Part shown: in pieces, positions 33,731 to 42,036 of the stretch | Numbering within the stretch: the stretch's first letter is position 1 | Layout: each line of letters begins with the position of its first letter | Assembly (NCBI RefSeq): GCF_034259325.1 | Contig: NZ_JAXIVS010000017.1 | Coordinates: forward strand, 62,001 to 126,000 | Source of the DNA: Hyalangium ruber | GTDB lineage: Bacteria > Myxococcota > Myxococcia > Myxococcales > Myxococcaceae | DNA length: 64,000 nucleotides | Direction of reading: 5' to 3' | Notes under the pieces: model-generated | Seen by the model: only the letters and a program-made list of their open reading frames with translations | What the model was told of the DNA's origin: nothing | Database searches by the model: none | Made by a program: the position numbers and the translations under genes

Positions 33731-36373
33731 ATGAAGCTCTCTCGGCTGGTGCTTCTGACGCTGCTATGGCCTCTGGAGAACGGACACACCCAGGGCGCTT
33801 CTCACCCTCCCGACAATCCGAAAGTCATCGAAGCAACACTGGTCCCTCCGAGTCTCCTATCTGACTCTCCCGCCACCTACCCCTCCGACTTGAAGGGCGA
33901 GAGCGGTGAAGTCTCCCTGGAGCTGCTGGTGGATGAGACCGGCCAGGTGGCTCAGGTCTCCGTCGTGGACGCGACGAATGAGCGCTTCGCTCAGGCTGCT
34001 CGGGAAGCGGCTCGGCACCTGTCCTTCAACCCCGCGACCCAGGGAGGACAACCCGTCGCGGTGCGCCTGCCGTTCGTCTATCGCTTCGAGCCTCCCGCCC
34101 CACCTCCAGAGCTCGTGCGACTGAGAGGATCGGTACGGACCCGAGGAACACGTCGGCCCTTGAGTACCGCGGCCCTGTTCGTCGATGGCGGCCCGTCGCC
34201 AACCCAGACGGACGCGGAGGGGCTCTTCACGCTGGAGCTCCCTCCGGGAGTACACGCCCTCGAGGTTCGCGCGGCCGGCCACGTGCCCCAGACCTTCCGA
34301 GAGACGCTCCAGACAGGGCAGGAGCTGGAAGTCATCTACCGCCTGGAGCCGCTCACGCTGAGCCCCTATGAGACGGTGGTGCGGGACGAACGCGAGCGCA
34401 CGGAAGTCTCTCGCATCACCCTGCGCGAGCAGGAGCTGCGCGAAGTCCCCGGCACCCAGGGCGATCCCTTTCGCGTGGTGATGTTGATGCCCGGGGTGGG
34501 CAGCCTGGCCTCGGGCGCCTCCTATCCGGTGGTGCGCGGCAGTCAGCCCGCGGCGACGGGCTTCTTCCTCGATGGCATTCGCGTCCCCATGCTCTACCAC
34601 CTGCTGGTGGGGTCCGCCGTGGTGCATCCGGACTTCATCGAGTCGCTCGACTTCCACCCGGGGATGCCCTCCGTCCGGTACGGGCGGCTGCTGGGGGGCG
34701 CAGTGGAAGGCCATGTCCGCCGTCCCCGCGAGCAACGGCTGCACGCCACCGCCTACGCGGATCTGATCAACAGCGGCGTCTTCGTCGAGCAACCCTTCCC
34801 ATCCACCGGCACCAGCGTCAGCGTGGCGGGGCGGATCAGCTACTCGGCGCTGTTGCTCTCGGCGGTCGCCAACACCCTCCAACAACCGGGAGCCGGCCGC
34901 GTACGGGCCAACTTCTGGGACTACCAGGCCCGGGTGGAGCAGAAGGTGGGGACAGCCCGCGTACGCCTGTTCGCCCTGGGCAGCTCCGATGGGTTGGGAG
35001 TCCGCCCGGATGCGAGCACGCCTTCCAGCGAGGGAGGCGGCCTCGCTACCCGCTTCCATCGGGTGGACCTGCGCGGCCAGTCTCCGCTGGGCGGCGGTGA
35101 GGCGGAGCTGGGCCTGACCCTGGGCCTGGACGACATGGGCCTGCTGGGCGAGCAAGGCCCCCAGCGCGTCGGCGAGTTCGCGCTGCGACAGGCGAGTGTC
35201 TCGGCCCGGGCCCGGTGGACACGCCAGCTTACCCCCGAGCTGGGCCTCACCCTCGGAGCCGATGCGGAACACCGCCGGGCGGCGCTGAGCATCCTCGGCA
35301 CCGCGCTGCCGCCGGGCGCCCGGGAGATGGACCCGAGCAATCCGCTCCAGCGTCCCTCGACGATCGCGCTGATGAGCGGCGCCCATGTCGAGTTCCACTG
35401 GCGCCCGAGCCCCCGCTGGTCGGTGGTGCCAGGCCTTCGCGCGGACGCCTACCACCTGGTGCCCGGCCTCACCCACTGGGCCGTAGAGCCACGGCTGGCG
35501 GTGCGCCACGCGCTCACAGAGGCGCTCACCCTCAAGGCGGGCGCCGGGCTGTTCCATCAGCCGCCCACCGTGCTGCTGCATGTGCCGGTGATGGACACCC
35601 TCGCGCTGCGCTACGGACTGCAAGCGGGAGCGCAGGTGGCTGGGGGCGTCGAGTGGAAGGTGTCGGACGTGCTGGAGCTGAGCACGGAGGCGTTCTTCAA
35701 CCCTCTGTGGCGCACGGTGGAGCTCGACCTGGGTCAGGTGGCGGAGAACTACCGCCGCCGAGGCGTGGGGCTCCCCGACCCGAGCGCCCGAGGCCTGGCC
35801 TATGGCTTCGAGCTGATGGCGCGCCGCACGCTGGGTCGCCAGTGGTTCGGCTGGGTCTCCTATAGCTTCCTGCGAAGCCGGCGCTGGGTGCGAATCAACC
35901 GCCACGACGACATGAACCGGGTGGTGGACCAGATAGAGGCCAGTGTCCCCTTCGCCTTCGAGCAGGCCCACGTCCTCAACACCGCGCTCAGCTTCCGCTT
36001 CGCCAACAACTACACGCTGGGCACGGTGGTGCATTTCAACACGGGCCGTCCGGAGTCAGGGGAGATCACCTCGCGCTCCCACCGTCAGGGCCGGGACGCG
36101 CAAGGACAGCCCATCTGGGTTCGAGAGGACCGCGACCGCGTCACCCGTCTGGCCCCCTTCGTCCGCGTCGACCTGCGCGCCGCCAAGAGCTGGACCTTGG
36201 AAGACTTCACGCTCGACGCCTACCTGGACGTCCTCAACGTCTCGCTCCAACAGGAAGTCCTCGCCTACGACTATCAGCGGAACGTACTGGCGGATGGCAC
36301 CACGCAGCTGGAGCGCAAGCCGCTGCGGCTGCCGGTCATCCTTCCCATGCTCGGCGTAAAGGCCTCTTACTAA
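33731..36373 (+). CDS. TonB-dependent receptor with N-terminal TonB_C domain
   Basis: 880 aa from ATG 33731. Order: signal peptide; TonB C-terminal-like domain at about 45-115 (GEVSLELLVDETGQVAQVSV, AREAARHLSFNPA); carboxypeptidase-regulatory-like beta domain at about 130-200 (GSVRTRGTRRPLSTAALFVDGG); plug domain at about 215-330 (VPGTQGDPFRVVMLMPGVGS, VRGSQPAATGFFLDGI); then a beta-barrel to the C terminus. It imports or exports an unknown ligand across the outer membrane. The built-in TonB_C domain is unusual for a receptor. A lipoprotein gene follows after 10 bases with a good ribosome site. Confidence 0.88.
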   Translation: MKLSRLVLLTLLWPLENGHTQGASHPPDNPKVIEATLVPPSLLSDSPATYPSDLKGESGEVSLELLVDETGQVAQVSVVDATNERFAQAAREAARHLSFNPATQGGQPVAVRLPFVYRFEPPAPPPELVRLRGSVRTRGTRRPLSTAALFVDGGPSPTQTDAEGLFTLELPPGVHALEVRAAGHVPQTFRETLQTGQELEVIYRLEPLTLSPYETVVRDERERTEVSRITLREQELREVPGTQGDPFRVVMLMPGVGSLASGASYPVVRGSQPAATGFFLDGIRVPMLYHLLVGSAVVHPDFIESLDFHPGMPSVRYGRLLGGAVEGHVRRPREQRLHATAYADLINSGVFVEQPFPSTGTSVSVAGRISYSALLLSAVANTLQQPGAGRVRANFWDYQARVEQKVGTARVRLFALGSSDGLGVRPDASTPSSEGGGLATRFHRVDLRGQSPLGGGEAELGLTLGLDDMGLLGEQGPQRVGEFALRQASVSARARWTRQLTPELGLTLGADAEHRRAALSILGTALPPGAREMDPSNPLQRPSTIALMSGAHVEFHWRPSPRWSVVPGLRADAYHLVPGLTHWAVEPRLAVRHALTEALTLKAGAGLFHQPPTVLLHVPVMDTLALRYGLQAGAQVAGGVEWKVSDVLELSTEAFFNPLWRTVELDLGQVAENYRRRGVGLPDPSARGLAYGFELMARRTLGRQWFGWVSYSFLRSRRWVRINRHDDMNRVVDQIEASVPFAFEQAHVLNTALSFRFANNYTLGTVVHFNTGRPESGEITSRSHRQGRDAQGQPIWVREDRDRVTRLAPFVRVDLRAAKSWTLEDFTLDAYLDVLNVSLQQEVLAYDYQRNVLADGTTQLERKPLRLPVILPMLGVKASY

Positions 36374-36383
36374 GGAGAACGCC

Positions 36384-37664
36384 ATGACACCGCTCACGCG
36401 TTGCTGGCCCTTGCTGCCTGCCCTTCTGGTCGCCGGATGCGAGCAGTACCCCGAGCAGCCCGTCTTCGTGTACGGGCAGGCGCTGCACGTGGATGGCTCA
36501 CCGCTGTCCGATGCGTCCCTGCACTTCGATCGCCGGCCAAACCTGGAGGGCCCCAGCGCCGCCGAGGAGGCCCCCTCTCCCTTCATGCCGTACCGGACCG
36601 TCTCCACGACGGCCGATGGCACGTTCACGCTGGAGCTGCTGGCGCGCGACGTCGAGGAGCAGGTGTCGACGGACTTCCGCACCTACCGGTTTCGGGTCTG
36701 CTCCTCCTCGAATGATGGTCAGCTGGCCCTGGCCTCCTTCACCTTCAGCGCCCAGGACGTGGAACTGCCCGTCCTGAGGCACTGGGATGCGAAGCTCGCC
36801 GTGGCCAGCGGCAGCAAGGGCCCGGTGGTCACCTTCGCCCCTCCACCTCCCGCGACTCCCAAGCCGCCCAGCGCGAAGCTCCCTGTCTTGTTCGATTCGA
36901 CGGGGAACTCCCAACTGACAGAGCCCACCGCGCCCGAGCCTGTCCTACAGCTCCTCAGTAGCGGGGCCGTGCTCTGGCAGGAGCTGGGAGTGCGCGACTC
37001 CTGGACACCCTCCCCGTGGCTGCTCGAAGACTTCACCGCCCCCGAGGTGCAGCTGCGCGCCGTCTCCCTGGGGGAGTGGAGATTCGAGCCCCTGTGGGGT
37101 GGAACCAGCCAGGTCAACTTCCGGCTGGAGTGGCGCAGCGCACGACTCCCCCTCCCGGGCGGCACGCGCTCCGCCCGCAGCCGTGGCGCCACCTGCCAAC
37201 AATGGTGGAAGACCGGCCCCTGTCCCTGGACCGATGGCCAGCTCACTCCCACCCGCCTGAACGAAGCGGAGCAGGCGTCCACCGAGCTCGGTCTTCTGCT
37301 CTCCACGCCGACCCGGCTCTCACGCGCCGTCATCCGGGGACTTCAGACCGACGGGGCGTCCTCTCCTCAGCAAACACTCATCATCGAGGGCAGCACGAAT
37401 GGAAGCGCCTGGAGCAGGCTGGCCAGCGTCCCCGTCCCTCGCTCGGGGATTCTGCAGCCCCTGGCCCCCTTCGCCTTCCAGGGCCTGCTGTGGGCCGCGG
37501 ACAGTCCTGTGGATGGTCCGCTCGTCCTGAACGGAGCGCCGCTCTTCCTCGACGTCCCCCTGTCACCCACCGCGCCGGTACGCCAGGTGCGCCTGTATGT
37601 CCTGGACGCGGAGGGCAGGCGCAAGCCGCTGCACTCCCTCGCGGAGCTCTCCCTGTTCGAGTGA
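36384..37664 (+). CDS. Lipoprotein with C-terminal discoidin-like domain
   Basis: 426 aa. Lipobox LLVAGC at residues 14-19. Residues 25-110 look like a carboxypeptidase-regulatory-type beta domain (VYGQALHVDGSPLSDASLHF, TTADGTFTLELLA). The last 90 residues resemble F5/8 type C (discoidin) domains: LIIEGSTNGSAWSRLASVPV then VRQVRLYVLDAEG and SLAELSLFE. This suggests carbohydrate or surface binding. Cotranscribed with the TonB-dependent receptor (AAGGAG between them), so it probably forms a surface partner. Confidence 0.7.
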   Translation: MTPLTRCWPLLPALLVAGCEQYPEQPVFVYGQALHVDGSPLSDASLHFDRRPNLEGPSAAEEAPSPFMPYRTVSTTADGTFTLELLARDVEEQVSTDFRTYRFRVCSSSNDGQLALASFTFSAQDVELPVLRHWDAKLAVASGSKGPVVTFAPPPPATPKPPSAKLPVLFDSTGNSQLTEPTAPEPVLQLLSSGAVLWQELGVRDSWTPSPWLLEDFTAPEVQLRAVSLGEWRFEPLWGGTSQVNFRLEWRSARLPLPGGTRSARSRGATCQQWWKTGPCPWTDGQLTPTRLNEAEQASTELGLLLSTPTRLSRAVIRGLQTDGASSPQQTLIIEGSTNGSAWSRLASVPVPRSGILQPLAPFAFQGLLWAADSPVDGPLVLNGAPLFLDVPLSPTAPVRQVRLYVLDAEGRRKPLHSLAELSLFE

Positions 37665-37792
37665 GCGCGCTTCACCCTCGGGGCGGAGCAAGCGTCACTC
37701 CGAGGAACGACGTGCTGGACGCCCGGCACAGGTGCCCCAACACCTACTGGATTCCATGTTGCCTCACGCGTGCGGAGCGCAAGGAGGCACAT

Positions 37793-38953
37793 ATGAAGCA
37801 GCGATGGCTGGGAAGTCTCGCGGCAGGAGTCCTGGCGGTGTCTTGCGGTCGAGAGGAGTCCACGGCGCCTCCTGCCGCTGCGTCCTCCCGTGAAGCGCTG
37901 AACGCTGACGCGGCCTCCAACGCCTACCGGGAGCTGGGGCGCACCCTCGCCCAATCCCTGCGAGACCCCTCGCTCCGGGCGTTGATCCACCAGGAGATGG
38001 CGCGCTCGGACGTGAAGGAGGGCAAGTTGCACCTCCAGAACTTCCTGCGGGGCGCGGGAGCCTCCTTGATGAGAGGCATGGCGCTCGCCACGCGCGGGAG
38101 TGAACAAGACCTCTCGCGCCTGCTCCACCAGCTCGGCCCGGCGGAGCTCTACATGCCCGTGGCCGCGCACCGGGAGCGCTGGGATGGCGGACCGGGGCTG
38201 ATCATCGCCACACAGCGGGAGGAGCACGAGACTCCCCTCGGGGTCGATCTGGAAGGCCGCCCCGTGGCCTTGTCCCTGAAGGCGCCTCCCGAGGTGCCCA
38301 CGCTCGTCATCGTCCCCGCGGAGAGCTTCGACGAGAACGGCCTGGCCTATGGGTCGCGCTCGGAGGTCACCACTTCGGGCTCCTGGACCGGCATGTGGAT
38401 CAACTCCCTGCACACGAACGCGGGCCAGTACGAGCCCTGGACCAAGGGCAGCCCGGAGTTCGAGCTCCACGTCGAGCGGGCGAACAGCAACCCCCGTGTC
38501 TCCATCGTCTGCGCCGACGAGGACCGCGCCATCGAGCCCTACCGCTGGAACATGGACGGCGACAATTACTCCGCGCCGTTCCTGGCCGCGGAGCAGGCGC
38601 AGTTGCCCGTGGGCGCCGGCCACGTCGTCTCCCTCTGGGAGGACGATGACGGCCGCTGCAGCATCCGGGCGGACAAGGACTACGTGAAGCTGACCGTGGA
38701 CGCCTTCACCAACGCCTATGGCGCCTTCAAGCTCATCCAGAGCAAGGAGTACGAGAACGGGCAGATCATCGTGAAGGTCTACAACGCCTTCATCGCGGCC
38801 CGGAGCCTCATCGAGGGCGGCGATGACTACGTGGGCACCTCGGCGGGCGAGGTGAACCTCACCTCCGGGCCCCAGCAGTTCACCTTCATGAGCGAGAACA
38901 TGAGCCCCTCGGGTTGGGTCATCCTCGAGTGGAAGACGGACACCGCGCACTGA
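37793..38953 (+). CDS. Hypothetical lipoprotein (possibly DUF3103)
   Basis: 386 aa. AAGGAGG precedes ATG 37793, and a lipobox lies at LAVSC (about residues 14-18). The N-terminal half is helical (AYRELGRTLAQSLRDPSLRA); the C-terminal half is beta-rich with many acidic residues (EDDDGRCSIRADKDYVKL). The layout reminds me of DUF3103 proteins, but I cannot confirm this from sequence alone. Function unknown. Confidence 0.65.
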   Translation: MKQRWLGSLAAGVLAVSCGREESTAPPAAASSREALNADAASNAYRELGRTLAQSLRDPSLRALIHQEMARSDVKEGKLHLQNFLRGAGASLMRGMALATRGSEQDLSRLLHQLGPAELYMPVAAHRERWDGGPGLIIATQREEHETPLGVDLEGRPVALSLKAPPEVPTLVIVPAESFDENGLAYGSRSEVTTSGSWTGMWINSLHTNAGQYEPWTKGSPEFELHVERANSNPRVSIVCADEDRAIEPYRWNMDGDNYSAPFLAAEQAQLPVGAGHVVSLWEDDDGRCSIRADKDYVKLTVDAFTNAYGAFKLIQSKEYENGQIIVKVYNAFIAARSLIEGGDDYVGTSAGEVNLTSGPQQFTFMSENMSPSGWVILEWKTDTAH

Positions 38954-39015
38954 GCGTGTGCGCGGGGCCACGCGGTTCAAGCGTGCCACGGGCATGTCTG
39001 GCATAACCTGCCACC

Positions 39016-40929
39016 ATGCCTCGTGACGTCTCCTTCTTCGACCAGCTGGGCCGGCTCATGTCCCTGGAGCGCGACGCCGAGCGCGCCCGCTCCTCCGCGC
39101 TGGCCCAGAGCCTCACCCTGAAAGAGCGCGCCGAGCAGGGGCTCTCCGTCCTCGACCTGGAGAGCGTCGAGGAGGAGGTCGGCCTGGGCGGGCGCATCCT
39201 CGTCACCCTCGCCCGCGCCGACCGGGCCCCCTTCCCCGTACCCCTCCACAACGGCGACCAGGTGGCGGTGATGCCTCGCCGCGCCGAGGTGAAGGAGCCC
39301 TCCCGCGCCCTCATCTCCCGCGCCACCCGGACCCGGCTCCAGCTCGCCTTCGATCGCTCCCCGCCGCCGTTCCTCAATGAGGGCCTGCTGCGCCTGGATG
39401 TCGTCCCCAACGACGTGACGTACGAGCGCGTGCGCGCCGGGCTCGAGCGCGTGAAGGCCCTCGACAAGGGCGCCGAGCGCCGCAAGCGCGAGGTGCTGCT
39501 CGGCAACGAGCCGCCCCGCTTCGACAAGCCCAAGGAGCTCGAGCCCACCCGCCCGCTCAACCCCGAGCAGGCCGACGCGGTGGCCCGCGCGCTGGCCGCC
39601 GAGGACTTCTTCCTCGTCCACGGCCCCCCTGGCACCGGCAAGAGCACCGTGCTTGCGGAGATCGCCGCCCAGGCCGTGGCACGCGGGGAGCGCCTGCTGT
39701 GTACCGCCGCCAGCAACGCCGCCGTGGACCACCTGCTGGAGCTGTGTCTGAACCAGGGCCTGCGCGCCATCCGCGTGGGCCACCCGGCGCGCGTGGCCGC
39801 TCGGCTGCAACAGCACACGCTGGACATCGTGGTGGAGGAGCACCCCGACCGCATCCTCTCGCGCGACCTCTTCGACGAGGCCTTCGACCTGTTCGGCTAC
39901 GCGCGGCGCCAGCGCACCCAGGGCCGCAGCCGCGAGCGCTTCTCCAATGCCCGCGCCTCCACCACCGAGGCCAAGGGGCTCATGGACGAGGCGCGCAAGC
40001 TGGAGCGCAAGGCCGTGCGCGCCGTGCTCGAGCGCGCCCAGGTGGTCTGCGTCACCCTGGCGAGCCTCGAGTCCGGCGTGCTCCACGGAGAGACGTTCGA
40101 CCTGGCCCTCCTCGACGAGGCCACCCAGGCCACCGAGCCCCTCACGCTGCTGGGCTTCCTGCGCGCGCCCAAGGTGGTGCTCGCCGGAGACCCCAAGCAG
40201 CTGCCGCCCACCATCCTCTCCCAGGAGGCGGCCAAGGCGGGCCTGGCGGTGAGCCTCTTCGAGCGGCTGCTCCAGGACCACGGCGAGGGCGTGAAACGGA
40301 TGCTGCGCGAGCAGTACCGGATGAACACCCGCATCATGGAGTTCCCCTCGCGGGAGATGTACGGCGGCGAGCTGCGCGCCCACCCCAGCGTGGCCGACCG
40401 CACCCTGGCCGAGGTGCTCACCCCCGGCGCGGAGGTGGATGCCCCGCCCGTGCTCTTCCTGGACACCGCGGGCAAGGGCTTCGAGGAGCAGGTGGAGGAG
40501 CACTCCCGGAGTCTCTTCAACACCGGCGAGGCGGACCTGATCCTCGCCCGGGTGAAGGCGCTGCTCGCCGCGGGCCTCTCTCCGCGCGAGCTGGCCGTCA
40601 TCACTCCTTATAGTGCGCAGGCCTTCCACCTGCGCGAGCGCGTGGAGGCGCTCTCTCCCGAGGTGGAGGTGGACACCGTGGACGCCTTCCAGGGCCGCGA
40701 GAAGGACGCCATCCTCGTCACCCTCACCCGCTCCAACAGCGAGGGACAGCTCGGCTTCCTCACCGACCTGCGCCGCATGAACGTGGCCCTCACCCGTGCC
40801 CGGCGGCACCTCTTCGTCGTCGGCGACTCGGCCACCTTGAGCGGAAACCCCTTCTACTCGCGCTTCATCGAGGGCTCGCAGGCCGACGGCGGCTACCGCT
40901 CCGCCTGGGAGTGGCCCGACGCCACCTGA
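39016..40929 (+). CDS. SF1 superfamily (UPF1/IGHMBP2-like) DNA/RNA helicase
   Basis: 637 aa. Helicase motifs in order: Q motif region LNPEQADAVARAL, Walker A VHGPPGTGKSTVL, motif Ia CTAASNAAVDHLLE, Walker B LALLDEATQATEP, motif III VVLAGDPKQLPPT, motif IV LREQYRMN, motif V VDTVDAFQGREKDAIL and motif VI NVALTRARRHLFVVGD. The N-terminal 180 residues form the usual OB-like insertion of this group. These helicases unwind nucleic acid 5'-3' with ATP. Followed after 42 bases by an alpha/beta hydrolase. Confidence 0.93.
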   Translation: MPRDVSFFDQLGRLMSLERDAERARSSALAQSLTLKERAEQGLSVLDLESVEEEVGLGGRILVTLARADRAPFPVPLHNGDQVAVMPRRAEVKEPSRALISRATRTRLQLAFDRSPPPFLNEGLLRLDVVPNDVTYERVRAGLERVKALDKGAERRKREVLLGNEPPRFDKPKELEPTRPLNPEQADAVARALAAEDFFLVHGPPGTGKSTVLAEIAAQAVARGERLLCTAASNAAVDHLLELCLNQGLRAIRVGHPARVAARLQQHTLDIVVEEHPDRILSRDLFDEAFDLFGYARRQRTQGRSRERFSNARASTTEAKGLMDEARKLERKAVRAVLERAQVVCVTLASLESGVLHGETFDLALLDEATQATEPLTLLGFLRAPKVVLAGDPKQLPPTILSQEAAKAGLAVSLFERLLQDHGEGVKRMLREQYRMNTRIMEFPSREMYGGELRAHPSVADRTLAEVLTPGAEVDAPPVLFLDTAGKGFEEQVEEHSRSLFNTGEADLILARVKALLAAGLSPRELAVITPYSAQAFHLRERVEALSPEVEVDTVDAFQGREKDAILVTLTRSNSEGQLGFLTDLRRMNVALTRARRHLFVVGDSATLSGNPFYSRFIEGSQADGGYRSAWEWPDAT

Positions 40930-40971
40930 CACGGCGTGCCGAACAGGGTAAGCGGGGGCCCAGGAGACCTT

Positions 40972-41820
40972 GTGCCCCCATCTTTCGAGCCCCTCATCGT
41001 CCTCTCCCAAGGTATCGAGCTGCACGTTCGCCAGCGCCACCCGTCCGGCACTCCCGCCGTCCTGTTCCTGCACGGTTGGCTGGACAACTCGCACACCTTC
41101 GACTGGGTGCTGGAGCACCTGCCGGACACCTGGCGCATCGTGCTCATCGACTTTCGCGGCATGGGCCGCAGCGCCCATGTGCCCTTCGGCGGCAACTACA
41201 CCTTCGCCGACTACCTGCTGGACGTGGAGTCCACGCTGGACACGCTCGGCCTGAGCGAGGCGCACCTGGTCGGCCACTCGCTGGGCGGCAATGTCGCCAC
41301 CGCCTACGCCGCCGCACGCCCCGCGCGGATCAAGAGCGTCACCCTCATCGAGAGCTTGGGGCCCACCGGCGGCTCCCCGGACGGCGCGCTGGATCGCCTG
41401 CGCGGCTTCCTCGACGATGCGCAGCGTCCGCCCCGCCGCAAGTCCTACCCCAGCGTGGAGGAGGCCGCGGCACGTCTTCGAGAGAACAACTCCTCCCTCA
41501 CAGAGGCCGCCTCGCTCCACCTGGCCCGCTACGGCACCGAGCCCGCCGAGGGCGGCTACGTCTTCCGGTTTGATCCGCTGCACCGCCGCCGCTTCGGCCA
41601 CGGCTTCGATGAGGCCCAGTGGCTGGCCATCCTCTCCGCCATCACCAGCCCGGTGCAGCTGCTCTCCGGCAGCAACGGCCTGACCGCGGACGACGCGCGG
41701 GTCCGCGCCCGGCTGGCCGCCATGCGCCCCGCGAAGACCCTCACTCTGTCCGGTGGTCACCATGTCCACATGGAGCAGCCCGAGGCCGTGGCGCGTGCCC
41801 TGGAGCACTTCATCCGCTGA
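40972..41820 (+). CDS. Alpha/beta hydrolase
   Basis: 282 aa from the GTG at 40972, with AGGAG 5 bases before it; a GTG at 40936 lacks this. Fold marks: VLFLHGWLDNSHTFDWV (oxyanion strand), DFRGMGRSAH, nucleophile elbow VGHSLGGNVA, and His in LSGGHHVHMEQPE. The substrate is unknown; serine hydrolases of this group are esterases or lipases. Likely cotranscribed with the helicase gene. Confidence 0.88.
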   Translation: MPPSFEPLIVLSQGIELHVRQRHPSGTPAVLFLHGWLDNSHTFDWVLEHLPDTWRIVLIDFRGMGRSAHVPFGGNYTFADYLLDVESTLDTLGLSEAHLVGHSLGGNVATAYAAARPARIKSVTLIESLGPTGGSPDGALDRLRGFLDDAQRPPRRKSYPSVEEAAARLRENNSSLTEAASLHLARYGTEPAEGGYVFRFDPLHRRRFGHGFDEAQWLAILSAITSPVQLLSGSNGLTADDARVRARLAAMRPAKTLTLSGGHHVHMEQPEAVARALEHFIR

Positions 41821-41900
41821 GCCGAAACGTTCGGATCACCCCCACGGGTGGGGAAAAGACTTCCTCCCCGCTGGGCAAGATCGTTCCGTCTCGGGCTACC

Positions 41901-41919
41901 GTGGGTGACAGTTACCCAC
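41901..41919. promoter_or_regulatory. 19-bp palindrome upstream of the HYDIN-type lipoprotein
   Basis: GTGGGTGACAGTTACCCAC: eight Watson-Crick pairs and one G-T pair around a central A. It lies 118 bases before the ATG at 42037. A smaller hairpin GGCGT-TGGT-ACGCC follows at 41960-41973. The size and symmetry suit a transcription-factor operator; no known consensus was matched. Confidence 0.4.
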
Positions 41920-42036
41920 ATCTTCGTCCTCTGATTCCCTGCGATCCCCCCCAGGGCCAGGCGTTGGTACGCCCTTTGATAGGGAACGGGCCGGGAGAGC
42001 CCGCGTCGCCTGACGCGGGTACGAACAAGGGCGGGA

